NCBI GenBank assembly: GCA_021153165.1
Contig: JAGKTZ010000002.1
Span: 1-63,039, forward strand
Source of the DNA: Prevotellaceae bacterium
Lineage (GTDB): Bacteria; Bacteroidota; Bacteroidia; Bacteroidales; Bacteroidaceae
Direction of reading: 5' to 3'
Length of the DNA: 63,039 bases
Part shown: one piece after another, positions 17,247 to 25,575 of the stretch
Layout of the letters: the number at the start of each line of letters is the position of its first letter
Position numbering within the stretch: the first letter of the stretch is position 1
Notes under the pieces: generated by a model
The model's input: only the letters and a program-made list of their open reading frames with translations
Told to the model about the DNA's origin: nothing
The model's database searches: none
Made by a program: the position numbers and the translations under genes

Positions 17247-20200
17247 TTACTCCTCTTTCACCGTCAGTGTGTCTACTATTTCTTCTGTCATGGGCTGTGG
17301 GGTAGGAGTGTCTTCTTTTTTATTACGGAAGATGAAGAGTTCGCCCAGTTTGTTGGTTTTCCTACGTAGCACCAGACCAACGCCAGTCTTGGTCAGTTGT
17401 CCTTCGAATGGGTCGCGTGTGCCACGATCATAGAAGGCGCGAACATAGCGCGACGAACCCTTATCTAAGCGATATTCCACAGCCACATTGTCGATGAAAC
17501 TTTCTGCCGTATTAGTTGCGCCCTCGCCAGTACTTACTCTACCCCCGACAATCACACTGATGCGATTGCCCCAGAAACGTTTGGCAAATTGGAATGAATA
17601 GTCTGTGGTATTTGTTCCCGTAGCGCTGACCCCCGACTCCATACCTACTGACAGGTCGACGGTGCGCAGTGCATTGCCTGCGATATTTTGTATTTCGCTT
17701 TGCAGGAATGTGGTCAAGGCATCGCTGGCCTTTAGTCCGCCCCCGCTGCCAGATAGCATTTCGTCGTTCAGGTACATGCCTGTGGCCAGCAACGATACGG
17801 CTGTCTTGCTTCGTTGTTCGGTCGTCATTTGTGCCAATTGATTTTGCATATCTATATCATCAGGCGCATCGATGACAAATTCCAAACCCATATTGTTGAG
17901 TTGGCGCGACACCTTCACTCCTACGTCAAAGGCTACTGAGCGCGGTACGTCATTTTCTGTGACTGTCGCTTTAGCCTTTTCTGTCGCAGTGATGTTGAGC
18001 GTGGGATTCATCATGTCTCCAGTAAATTCCACATAGCTGCCACGTTGAATTTTAAACTTCTTGAGTGGTATGACGGGTAGTGAATATTTCATCTCGCCCT
18101 CGCCTACAGTGAATCGCCCTGTCATACGCATGTCGTCTTGTGGATTCATGCGTAGGGTCAGGTCTCCACCGCCCTCAATGTCTACATAGTTGTCTCCACC
18201 ATTGCTTAGGTCGCAGTGAAATTTGGCCGTTTCATTGATGGATATACCAAGTGCCAAATCAAACTGCCCACGCTCCACAGGCTCTGGCTTCACCGTAGTC
18301 GTGTCGTTGAAGTCTACGAACTTCACCAAACTATTCAAGCGATCCTCCACAGTCAGTGGCGAGTCCTTTAATATATAGGTCATGTTAGTCCCAGGCAAGA
18401 TACCCAAATTGCCACGTACCACCAGTTTGTCCAAAGATCCACGTACCGTGCCATTGAAATCGGTATACACCTTGCCAAATGCCAATGACTGTTTTTGCCT
18501 TTTTGAGTTGATTAATTCAAAATTCTTGGCTTGCAGGGTGATGTTGATTTGTGGATTGTCCAGTTGGCGCAAATCTAATTTTCCGTTGACTTGGAGCGGA
18601 TTTTGACTTTGTTTAGAATAGAGGTTGTAGTCGTTGAAGTGCATCATTCCCCCATTGATAGGTACAGCCTGTTCGTCCATGCGAAAGTCCAAACCATAGA
18701 CGTCTGAGTAAAGATGAGCCTCGTCAAACTGCAGGGCACCATCCAACTTCGGATTGGTCAGATTACCCACGACATTCAGTGTACCCCCAGCATTCCCTTT
18801 TAGTGCAAAATCTGTGCCAATCAGGAAACCATTTAGCAAATGCAGGGGAAAATTCATCATGTCTGCCTTACCCTCGAAATGTCCGTTGCGATTGTTATAA
18901 TAGACACCTTCGAGCGCCATGACTTCAGTTTCTGCTGCCGAAACGAAAGCGTTGAAATGGTGTTCGCTGTCTTCTTTAGGCATATAGATGACTTCCAGTC
19001 CTACATCGCCCATCTTGATGTCTTCAAACTCGAAGTTAACCAAGTTCAACGTACCCATAGCAGATAGCTCCTTGTGGTCGTCTATCAAGTGGATATCTCC
19101 TCCTAATGTACCCTTGATTTGAGGTAGGAATGGCAGCAAGTCTGTCAGTTCTCCCAGTTCAAACTTATTTAATGTTAGGGTCAAGTCGTTTGCCAGCGTA
19201 TCGGGGATGCTGTATAGGGCCATACTGCTTCCGTCATCGCTACTCAATCGTATATCCGTGCCAATGGTACCTTTGCGGCCGAGGTGTAGATAGTTGTCGT
19301 CGTTCAGATTGAAGTGGCGATAGGCGATAATGGGCCGTTCGGGATAGAAATGAGCGCGTAGTCCATTCTCTTCGAGCAATGCTTTTAATCCCAGATCGAC
19401 ACCTGTCCTTCCGGCACCATCCAGCAGGGTGAGTTCCACGCCTGCATCCTCGTCATACAGATAGCCGTGAGCTTGTGCGCTAAATCGTGGTTCATAATCA
19501 TCTCCCTTATTGCTCGCATTGACATCCATCGTGATGCCTCGTTCGTTTTGACCAATCTTCACCCCTACGTTCTCCAACAGAAAGTCATCAATCTTTAGTC
19601 TGCTTAAACTGCCTTGTCCATTGATGCCCAGTTGATTGTCCGTGTTCAGTAGGAGTTGACATCCGTCAAATGCATAACCCTTCATGCGCAATATATTGCT
19701 CACGGGATTGTCTGTGCCGATATTTAGGTCTATGCTCAATGCCGGCAATACTTGGCGTATGCCTTCTTGATCGAAATCTTTATTGCGCGATTGGTTTACC
19801 AGTTCATTTTTCAGCGCCATCAGTTGGTCTGCTATACCATCTATAGCCCCATGATATTGGATGTCAGAGATCAGGTCTCCCACTTCAGCACAGAGAGTAG
19901 TTTGAGAGGGATTCACCGCCAGGTCAAAGTCTACATCCTTTGCTGTAAATCCACTTTTTGCAGTGATAAATTTATTGTCCGCCAAGTTACCTTTTATGCC
20001 ATATTCTGTCAGTTCAGCATTGGTGTAGGCTTCTATATGAAGGGCTGTGCTCAGCAACAGCGTATCCTTCATCTGCGCTATTTTTTTGATATTGATAGGG
20101 TCAAAATTGCCATCCAGCGTTACCTTCCAGAGATCTCGTAGGTCTACCGCCATACTGCCCTCGCCATCTAGGAAATCATTGCTTAGTGCAAAGGTGCCCT

Positions 20201-21956
20201 CGCCCACCTGTCCATTCAGACTGACGTCGGCTTGGCATTGTCCCAGTGGTGTGGATTGCCAGTCTACGTATTTGATATTCATTTTTGCGGCCAATCGGGC
20301 ATCTGCCGCCATGAGATCAAAACCCTTGCCCTCAGCACATAGACTACCAGTCAATGTCCCTATGCCCAGTGTCGGCAGAATAGCTGCTACGGGGAATTGC
20401 ATGGCATCCATATCTACGAAATAGTCACTCTGTGTAGGATCAATCTCTGCGTTGAGTGCCATTTTGCCATTTTGCACCATCAAGTTGCCATCAAAGGCAT
20501 AGCGGTCTCCATTCACTTTTGCTATGCCCTTGGCACTTGTGCCTTTGGGCAGGTTTAGTGTCTTTTGCAAATCAGTGGGCAACCACTGCATCAAGGGTGC
20601 TGCATCAGCGACTTTTGCCTGCAGATGCACTTCGCCCGTTCTGTTCTTTTCGAGCGGACGCTTGATTTCTCCTTCCATATCTATTTGCGCCACGCCCTGC
20701 CAATGCAGTTGGGTATCCTTCATTCGTAGTCGTGTGCGCCCACCATCGATATTGCCGCATAGGGATAGTGTGGAGTGGGGGAGTCTTTTTATGATATTGC
20801 CATCCACCCACGGTGCCGATAGCAAGTGCAGGTCCTGCCATCCCAGCTGGGCATTCAGGTCAAGTTGGCAGATCTCGCAACTTTGTTTTTCCAAGATGTT
20901 CAGCGGAACAGATGCCTTTGCCTCAATCCTCGAGTGTGGCGTCTTCATTTTCAATACTTCCACGTTCACCCGATTGCCCTTCATTTCCCCCTTTGCTATC
21001 AGTTCGTTGATTTGAAGGCCGCTGCGCTCCTTGCCTTTGAACCATGGTACGTCCACCTGTATTGTGCCATCGGGCAGATAGGCCAATGAGGCAATCGACA
21101 GTTCCACCTCGTCGCATAGCACATGCGTTGGGTCAAGTCCCGCCCTTTGGGGACGTTTCTTGTCCCATTGGTCAATACTTTTGTGCATCAGCGCATCGTT
21201 GGCACTCTGTTTGTAATCCTTGCGCAGTCTGGTGGCATATTCTATTGATAACCCATCCCCTTGTATGTTTTTTGCCCGTGTTAGCATCGGTGCAGTATTC
21301 ACCTTAGCTTCCCCCAGAGCAAAATCCTCCATACCGCAACGTATGCGCATTTCATCCCGATTCATAGATAGGCAGACCTTGGATTTCTCAATCCTCACAT
21401 TCTTCACATCAACATCCCACTTCGTTTCAGTCTCTGTCGTATCCACAACAGCCGTGTCGCTCAGGGCAATATACAGGTCAGCCTGACTCATGTGCAGTCC
21501 GTTCACCTTCACACATCCCAAAGGCGAAATCGACGCATCCACTCCAGTCTTCAGCATACCGATAGTGCCTCGTGCTTGGATATCCGCGATATGGTCTCGC
21601 GTATTCACATGTGTGTCGTATATTTCAATCCCTTGAACCTTCGCCTCACCCTTCAGCAAAGGGCGAACGGGGATATTCAGTCTCAGCGCTCTAATGTCAG
21701 CCAGCGTATCGCCATGTTCCACCGCCATGACCCCATGTAGGGACAGATCCAGCGGAAAAGCCAGTCTCACCTTCTCCACAGAAATATCCATATCCATGCG
21801 TTCCGACAACTTCTCCGCAGTGATACGCACTGCATAGTTTTGCACAGGAGGTAGATAGACTAAAATTGCGAGAATCAGGAACAGCAAGAAAGGGACAGCC
21901 ACCACTATAGCCATCCATTTCATTATATTCAGTATGACGTATCCTTTCTTCATCAT
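17247..21956 (-). CDS. tamB: TamB: inner-membrane/periplasmic translocation and assembly module
   Basis: 1569 residues. An N-terminal signal anchor (MAIVVAVPFLLFLILAILVYL) is followed by a very long beta-rich AsmA/DUF490-type periplasmic region of the kind that forms a hydrophobic groove spanning the envelope. The conserved C-terminal DUF490/TamB domain begins around residue 1200; its features include IQRGSYVEFTGDMMNPTLNI, LNNMGLEFVIDAPDDIDMQNQ and SGVSATGTNTTDYSFQFAKRF. It partners TamL, encoded next. The promoter is unusually close: the -7 box ends 5 bp before the first ATG, so either the mRNA is nearly leaderless or translation starts at Met12 (21923), just before the anchor. Confidence 0.92.
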   Translation of the reverse strand: MMKKGYVILNIMKWMAIVVAVPFLLFLILAILVYLPPVQNYAVRITAEKLSERMDMDISVEKVRLAFPLDLSLHGVMAVEHGDTLADIRALRLNIPVRPLLKGEAKVQGIEIYDTHVNTRDHIADIQARGTIGMLKTGVDASISPLGCVKVNGLHMSQADLYIALSDTAVVDTTETETKWDVDVKNVRIEKSKVCLSMNRDEMRIRCGMEDFALGEAKVNTAPMLTRAKNIQGDGLSIEYATRLRKDYKQSANDALMHKSIDQWDKKRPQRAGLDPTHVLCDEVELSIASLAYLPDGTIQVDVPWFKGKERSGLQINELIAKGEMKGNRVNVEVLKMKTPHSRIEAKASVPLNILEKQSCEICQLDLNAQLGWQDLHLLSAPWVDGNIIKRLPHSTLSLCGNIDGGRTRLRMKDTQLHWQGVAQIDMEGEIKRPLEKNRTGEVHLQAKVADAAPLMQWLPTDLQKTLNLPKGTSAKGIAKVNGDRYAFDGNLMVQNGKMALNAEIDPTQSDYFVDMDAMQFPVAAILPTLGIGTLTGSLCAEGKGFDLMAADARLAAKMNIKYVDWQSTPLGQCQADVSLNGQVGEGTFALSNDFLDGEGSMAVDLRDLWKVTLDGNFDPINIKKIAQMKDTLLLSTALHIEAYTNAELTEYGIKGNLADNKFITAKSGFTAKDVDFDLAVNPSQTTLCAEVGDLISDIQYHGAIDGIADQLMALKNELVNQSRNKDFDQEGIRQVLPALSIDLNIGTDNPVSNILRMKGYAFDGCQLLLNTDNQLGINGQGSLSRLKIDDFLLENVGVKIGQNERGITMDVNASNKGDDYEPRFSAQAHGYLYDEDAGVELTLLDGAGRTGVDLGLKALLEENGLRAHFYPERPIIAYRHFNLNDDNYLHLGRKGTIGTDIRLSSDDGSSMALYSIPDTLANDLTLTLNKFELGELTDLLPFLPQIKGTLGGDIHLIDDHKELSAMGTLNLVNFEFEDIKMGDVGLEVIYMPKEDSEHHFNAFVSAAETEVMALEGVYYNNRNGHFEGKADMMNFPLHLLNGFLIGTDFALKGNAGGTLNVVGNLTNPKLDGALQFDEAHLYSDVYGLDFRMDEQAVPINGGMMHFNDYNLYSKQSQNPLQVNGKLDLRQLDNPQINITLQAKNFELINSKRQKQSLAFGKVYTDFNGTVRGSLDKLVVRGNLGILPGTNMTYILKDSPLTVEDRLNSLVKFVDFNDTTTVKPEPVERGQFDLALGISINETAKFHCDLSNGGDNYVDIEGGGDLTLRMNPQDDMRMTGRFTVGEGEMKYSLPVIPLKKFKIQRGSYVEFTGDMMNPTLNITATEKAKATVTENDVPRSVAFDVGVKVSRQLNNMGLEFVIDAPDDIDMQNQLAQMTTEQRSKTAVSLLATGMYLNDEMLSGSGGGLKASDALTTFLQSEIQNIAGNALRTVDLSVGMESGVSATGTNTTDYSFQFAKRFWGNRISVIVGGRVSTGEGATNTAESFIDNVAVEYRLDKGSSRYVRAFYDRGTRDPFEGQLTKTGVGLVLRRKTNKLGELFIFRNKKEDTPTPQPMTEEIVDTLTVKEE

Positions 21957-21960
21957 GTGG

Positions 21961-21991
21961 CAAAGTTAGTGCAAGGTGAGCGGAGAACAAA
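21961..21991 (-). promoter_or_regulatory. Promoter of tamB
   Basis: Minus strand: TTTG at 21991-21988 and TAACTTTG at 21968-21961 with a 19-nt spacer, the same geometry as the purD promoter. Confidence 0.75.
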
Positions 21992-22155
21992 ATGAAAAAC
22001 CCTTTTTTTCATTTTTTATCCCGAACCGCAGCCTAACTTGGCGCAAGCAAAGTCGTGCAAGGTGAGCGAAATGCCAAATTTATTTGGTAATTTCCGAACC
22101 GACGACAAACTGAGAGCAAAATAAGTTTACTTAATTTTGCTGAGGTGCGAAGGAG
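21961..22155 (-). repeat. Promoter-bearing dispersed repeat, tamB copy
   Basis: The reverse-strand counterpart of 7385-7580. The copies differ mainly in a short stretch before TTTGTTCTCCGCTC, where this copy has a G/A-rich insertion. It is truncated on its distal side by the IS remnant at 22158. Confidence 0.8.
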
Positions 22156-22157
22156 AA

Positions 22158-22902
22158 GTATCACACCTTCAATAATGTTTAACTTGTCCAACTTTTGGGG
22201 TTCACTTCATAACGGCAGAAATGCAAAACAGAGGTATCCTCATCAATCACAAGACCGTGCTGCGCTTAATGAAAGAAATGGGTTTGAAATGTCCAATCCG
22301 AAGGCAGAAGTATCGTTCATACAAAGGTACTGTGGGCAAGATTGCGCCTAATATCATCGCACGTGACTTTAGAGCACAATCACCAAATCAAAAGTGGGCT
22401 ACAGATGTTACCCAGATAAACATCAATTCAGAGAAACTATATTTCTCGCCCATAGTGGATTTGTACAATGGAGAAATAATATCCTACAACATTTCCAAAA
22501 CGCCAAACCTGGAGCAAGTCTATGATATGTTGGAAAAAGCATTCTCGCGATTTGAAGACCTCAATGGATTAATCTTGCATTCAGATCAGGGATGGCAATA
22601 TCAATACAAGGGATACCGACAGCGTCTAAACAAAAGAGGTATCGTACAGAGCATGTCTCGTAAAGGAAATTGCCTAGACAATGCCATTGCAGAAAACTTC
22701 TTTGGAATAATGAAATCAGAGCTATTATATCCAGAAAAGTATAATTCTTCAACAGACTTTATAAAAGCATTGGATCAATACATAGATTACTACAATAACA
22801 AAAGAATTAAAGTAAAATTGAATGGGATGAGCCCAATCAAATACAGAGAGGTATCACACCTTCAATAATGTTTAACTTGTCCAACTTTGGGGGTTCACTT
22901 CA
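22158..22902 (+). mobile_element. IS3-family insertion sequence remnant
   Basis: A partial transposase is bracketed by two direct copies of the same 52-bp right-end sequence (22158-22209 and 22851-22902, one mismatch), both ending GTTCACTTCA. No left inverted terminal repeat, no orfA and no start of orfB are present. The structure fits the tail of one IS copy fused to a 5'-deleted second copy. It sits in the distal part of the tamB promoter repeat. Confidence 0.8.
22209..22868 (+). pseudogene. Truncated IS3-family transposase OrfB (IS150-like)
   Basis: The frame encodes the C-terminal three quarters of an OrfB: the end of the HTH_21-type region (ITAEMQNRGILINHKTVLRLM), then the rve integrase core. 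The DDE residues are visible in KWATDVTQ, LHSDQGWQY and NFFGIMKSELLY. Roughly 65 N-terminal residues expected for the family are missing, and the junction to the upstream IS end falls exactly where homology starts. An ATG at 22221 could initiate a 215-residue product, but without orfA and the left end the element should not move itself. Confidence 0.85.
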
Positions 22903-22908
22903 GCTAGT

Positions 22909-23136
22909 GGGGAGAATGCGGATAGTGTTAGACCTATAAAATGCATTTGCAGAATATTCCGCAGGGGGAATAATACTAGCAAGACACTCCGCAAGGGAAT
23001 TTGATAAGCAAGATAAACTGCAGGGAATTTGATAAGCAAGAGAAACCGCATTGTCCCCTCTAGCAGGGGGACGAGCGACGAAGGAGCGGAGGGGGTAGAG
23101 CAAAACTTTCCCACAAGCGGAGAACAAAATGAAAAA
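22909..23136. repeat. Dispersed G/C-rich intergenic repeat, second locus
   Basis: Block Y (22909-22943) then block X (22983-23118), rearranged relative to 7047-7311. Here block X contains an internal duplication of about 27 bp (GGAATTTGATAAGCAAGA twice). After X, GCGGAGAACAAAATGAAAAA (23116-23135) matches part of the tamB promoter repeat. Confidence 0.7.
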
Positions 23137-23175
23137 CCTCGTGCAAGGGCTTAACAGCCGCCTAAATTAGCGCAG

Positions 23176-23260
23176 TTCAAAAAACCTTGATCCTTTTTGA
23201 AAAAACCAAAGCTTTTTTTAAAAAAAGTCTAACCTTTTTCAAATTCCGCGCCGATTTTTT
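23176..23260. repeat. A/T-rich palindromic intergenic repeat, copy 4
   Basis: Four A-run/centre/T-run modules, including AAAGTCTAACCTTTTT, without a recognisable GACGTC core. Confidence 0.5.
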
Positions 23261-23272
23261 AGAAGAAGTTTA

Positions 23273-23605
23273 ACCTCCACGTATCCCGCGTATCTCAAGT
23301 ATTCATTGTAACCCTTATACGTGAAGATACAAGCGATACGCCGGATCCCCATTATATTCGTGCTCATTCGTGCACATTCGTGGTTAAAAATCCTCCACGT
23401 ATCTCGCGTATCTCAAGGATTCATTGTAACCTTATACGTGAAGATACCCGTGATACGCCGGAGCTCCCTTTTATCTCACACGGAGATATCCAATATCCCC
23501 ATTATATTCGTGCCCATTCGTGGTTTAACCTTCACGTATCCCGCGTATCTCAAGTATTCGTGGTAACCCTATACGTGAAGATACCCGTGATACGTGGAGC
23601 CATTC
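23273..23605. repeat. Three tandem copies of a 75-140 bp repeat with internal palindrome
   Basis: Copies start at about 23273, 23391 and 23530. Each begins with a variant of CACGTATCCCGCGTATCTCA and contains TATACGTGAAGATACCCGTG and GATACG. The two halves are near reverse complements, so each copy can form a long stem. Related fragments (CTCGTGATACGTGGAG) lie at 27949-28011 and 28057-28089, on the far side of the nuclease/BspA genes. Short frames here are not believable genes. Confidence 0.75.
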
Positions 23606-23674
23606 GCTTCAGCCTATCTTTATGTATTTGTTGAGAAATTTTACTTTTTTTCTAATTCATATAGTTTTTTTATT

Positions 23675-23682
23675 TACCTTTG
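23675..23682 (+). promoter_or_regulatory. -7 box of the structured transcript
   Basis: TACCTTTG matches TAnnTTTG. Transcription from here would start near 23688, at the base of the first stem. Confidence 0.55.
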
Positions 23683-23687
23683 CAACA

Positions 23688-23986
23688 GCTCAGTCAGCCT
23701 ATGGGCTTTCGGGGTGAGCCACTTTGGTGGCGAAAGGACGTTACGAAACGTAATCTTTGGGTCTTCAAACTTCGCAAACTTGAATTCTCCCACAGAGATA
23801 CGGCAACTCGGAACGTCCACGTTGGGTGTATTATATCCAAATGTGAATGCCATACTCGGCGTTCCATTTGATCATTATAATATATCATGGCGTGGGCTGG
23901 CTGCGTTGCTTATCCTTGGGAGAAAGGCAATGCGAAGGCCTGAAGACTGGGATAAGCGGAGAGTACAGATTCCCACGTCTTTTTTT
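23688..23986 (+). ncRNA. Possible structured RNA or long leader (about 300 nt)
   Basis: The segment contains a nested hairpin CTTTC/GAAAG enclosing GCCAC/GTGGC (23706-23736) and TTACG-AAA-CGTAA (23741-23753). It also has GGAACG/CGTTCC (23810-23815 with 23860-23865) and GCTTATCC/GGATAAGC (23908-23915 with 23950-23957). A closing CGTGGG/CCCACG (23891-23896 with 23972-23977) runs into TCTTTTTTTG, as in an intrinsic terminator. With the promoter box just before it, this looks like a discrete transcript. I recognise no tmRNA, RNase P, 6S or SRP signature. It could instead be a 5' leader of the following nuclease-like gene. Confidence 0.45.
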
Positions 23987-24043
23987 GTATCTGTTCATTT
24001 GCCGAATTTGGGGAAATCTATAGGCAACTTTATGTCAGAGACC

Positions 24044-25546
24044 ATGGCACGACCGCGTAAAATTACAGGTTTAAATAAATTGTTTGAAGAAATTGAAAGG
24101 TCAACATTGGCTTCGCAGAGGAATAAAAAACCGAAATTGATTTGGTTTAAAAGTAATTCTATCTTGGATTACTTTAAAAAGCAATTTCATCAACACAATA
24201 CATGTTTCTTTGTAGACGTATTAAGGGATATTCCAAATGCAAAATATTTTCTTTGTCATCGCTATTTAGATCAGATGAATCATGATATATTAAAATATTG
24301 TGTTTCACTGCAAAAAGAAATAGATGCACCTGTTATTTATTTTGCTAATGAATATGAACGAAGAAATCGTCCCGTTTGGCTGTCAGAACTCTATGATGAA
24401 ATAGAACTCAATGTGCGTAGTGCGATAATCTTGAATCACATGTTCACTGGTAACTATTTACAAGATAATATTGGACATGAAGTGATCAATTTGTTCTTGG
24501 ATGATAATGCTCAACACTATGTATATCTTTGTAGGGATGGGAAATTTAATCGCGACGATGTGTTCGTAGAGTATGTAGTGCAGGTTTATAGACCTGTAAA
24601 TACGAAACACACTCTTCAAATTTTAAATATAGCATCAGACATTACACCATATTCCGCCAAAATGAGTGCGATGTATGGTGGACACAAAGTTGAAGAAATA
24701 TTTAGGTTCAATAATAGTCAACAAGATGTCTGTGCAACCTTTTGCTCTGGTTCAACTTTAGTGCCAGCTCAACCTGTATATTTGTGGACAGCTGATGAGA
24801 GTAAAGAAGACGATAAAATGGGAGAGGTTATTAATGGAATAAACTCATCCCGTCAACTCCATGAGTATATCTATGAAGAATTGGATGAATTCGGATGTTC
24901 TAAAAAAATGACAAATTACTCAAGGTTAAAGCATCTGATAGAATATGGAATAGATGTATGTAATGAAGAGAATTTGTCAAAAGTGGATATAAATATAGAC
25001 ACATCGACTTCTTTTGCAGAGATATACGGAATATTGGGGCGTGAATTACCATTTTCTGATGCCTTTAAGTATTTTATATTGAAATATCCCGATTCTTTCT
25101 TGAAATTTATGGTAAAAAGCGGGTATGTAGATTTTGAGAATGAACATGTGAAGGACGTGTATCGAGAGTTTCAGCACATGGATATCGTTGTAGTATGCGA
25201 TAAGCATTGGGTGGTTATTGAAAACAAAATATTCTCTGATATAAATGGTAAGAAAGGGAAACAATTGTCAGATTATTCAAAAAAGATTGTAGATATTTCC
25301 CAGGAGAATAAGATTCAATTTGTCAAGATGTTACTTTTACCGGATCATAATAAACTTTCAATTAAGGATGATGATTGGAGTGTTGTTAAATATAGCGAGG
25401 TGTACAGATTTATAGAAAGTGAGTATTTAGGTGAGTCTAACACTGAAATAAATGAATTCTTAAAGGCGCTTAAACCGCATACAGAGATAGATTTTAATTA
25501 TAGTTTGATGCACAAACGCTTTGTTCGTGCAATTTCAAAATGTTAA
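24044..25546 (+). CDS. PD-(D/E)XK nuclease-like protein of unknown role
   Basis: 500 residues from ATG 24044 (MARPRKITGLNK; an ATG at 24032 adds four). The open frame extends upstream to 23594, but it has no ATG after the promoter at 23675 until 24032, so the upstream part is excluded. The N-terminal 330 residues are unfamiliar. The C-terminal 160 look like a PDDEXK_4-type domain: MDIVVVCDKHWVVIENKI supplies the D and E-x-K residues, and GKQLSDYSKKI the QL-x-x-Y helix. Such domains occur in defence-related and restriction-like proteins; the function here is inferred only. It is AT-rich, and 29 bp separate it from the BspA-like gene. Confidence 0.65.
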   Translation: MARPRKITGLNKLFEEIERSTLASQRNKKPKLIWFKSNSILDYFKKQFHQHNTCFFVDVLRDIPNAKYFLCHRYLDQMNHDILKYCVSLQKEIDAPVIYFANEYERRNRPVWLSELYDEIELNVRSAIILNHMFTGNYLQDNIGHEVINLFLDDNAQHYVYLCRDGKFNRDDVFVEYVVQVYRPVNTKHTLQILNIASDITPYSAKMSAMYGGHKVEEIFRFNNSQQDVCATFCSGSTLVPAQPVYLWTADESKEDDKMGEVINGINSSRQLHEYIYEELDEFGCSKKMTNYSRLKHLIEYGIDVCNEENLSKVDINIDTSTSFAEIYGILGRELPFSDAFKYFILKYPDSFLKFMVKSGYVDFENEHVKDVYREFQHMDIVVVCDKHWVVIENKIFSDINGKKGKQLSDYSKKIVDISQENKIQFVKMLLLPDHNKLSIKDDDWSVVKYSEVYRFIESEYLGESNTEINEFLKALKPHTEIDFNYSLMHKRFVRAISKC

Positions 25547-25575
25547 AAGTACAAACAAATAAAATATATACAGTT

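Noticed and set aside
23321..23634. Frames of 81 and 84 codons inside the palindromic repeat array
   Set aside because: They repeat the same peptide because the DNA is a tandem repeat; no start context or homology.
23688..23986. tmRNA, RNase P RNA or 6S RNA
   Set aside because: None of their diagnostic conserved sequences is present (no tRNA-like end, no RNase P core GAGGAAAGTC).
23594..24031. Upstream 146 codons of the open frame that continues into the nuclease-like gene
   Set aside because: The promoter box at 23675 lies inside it, there is no ATG after that box until 24032, and the region is better explained by RNA stems.
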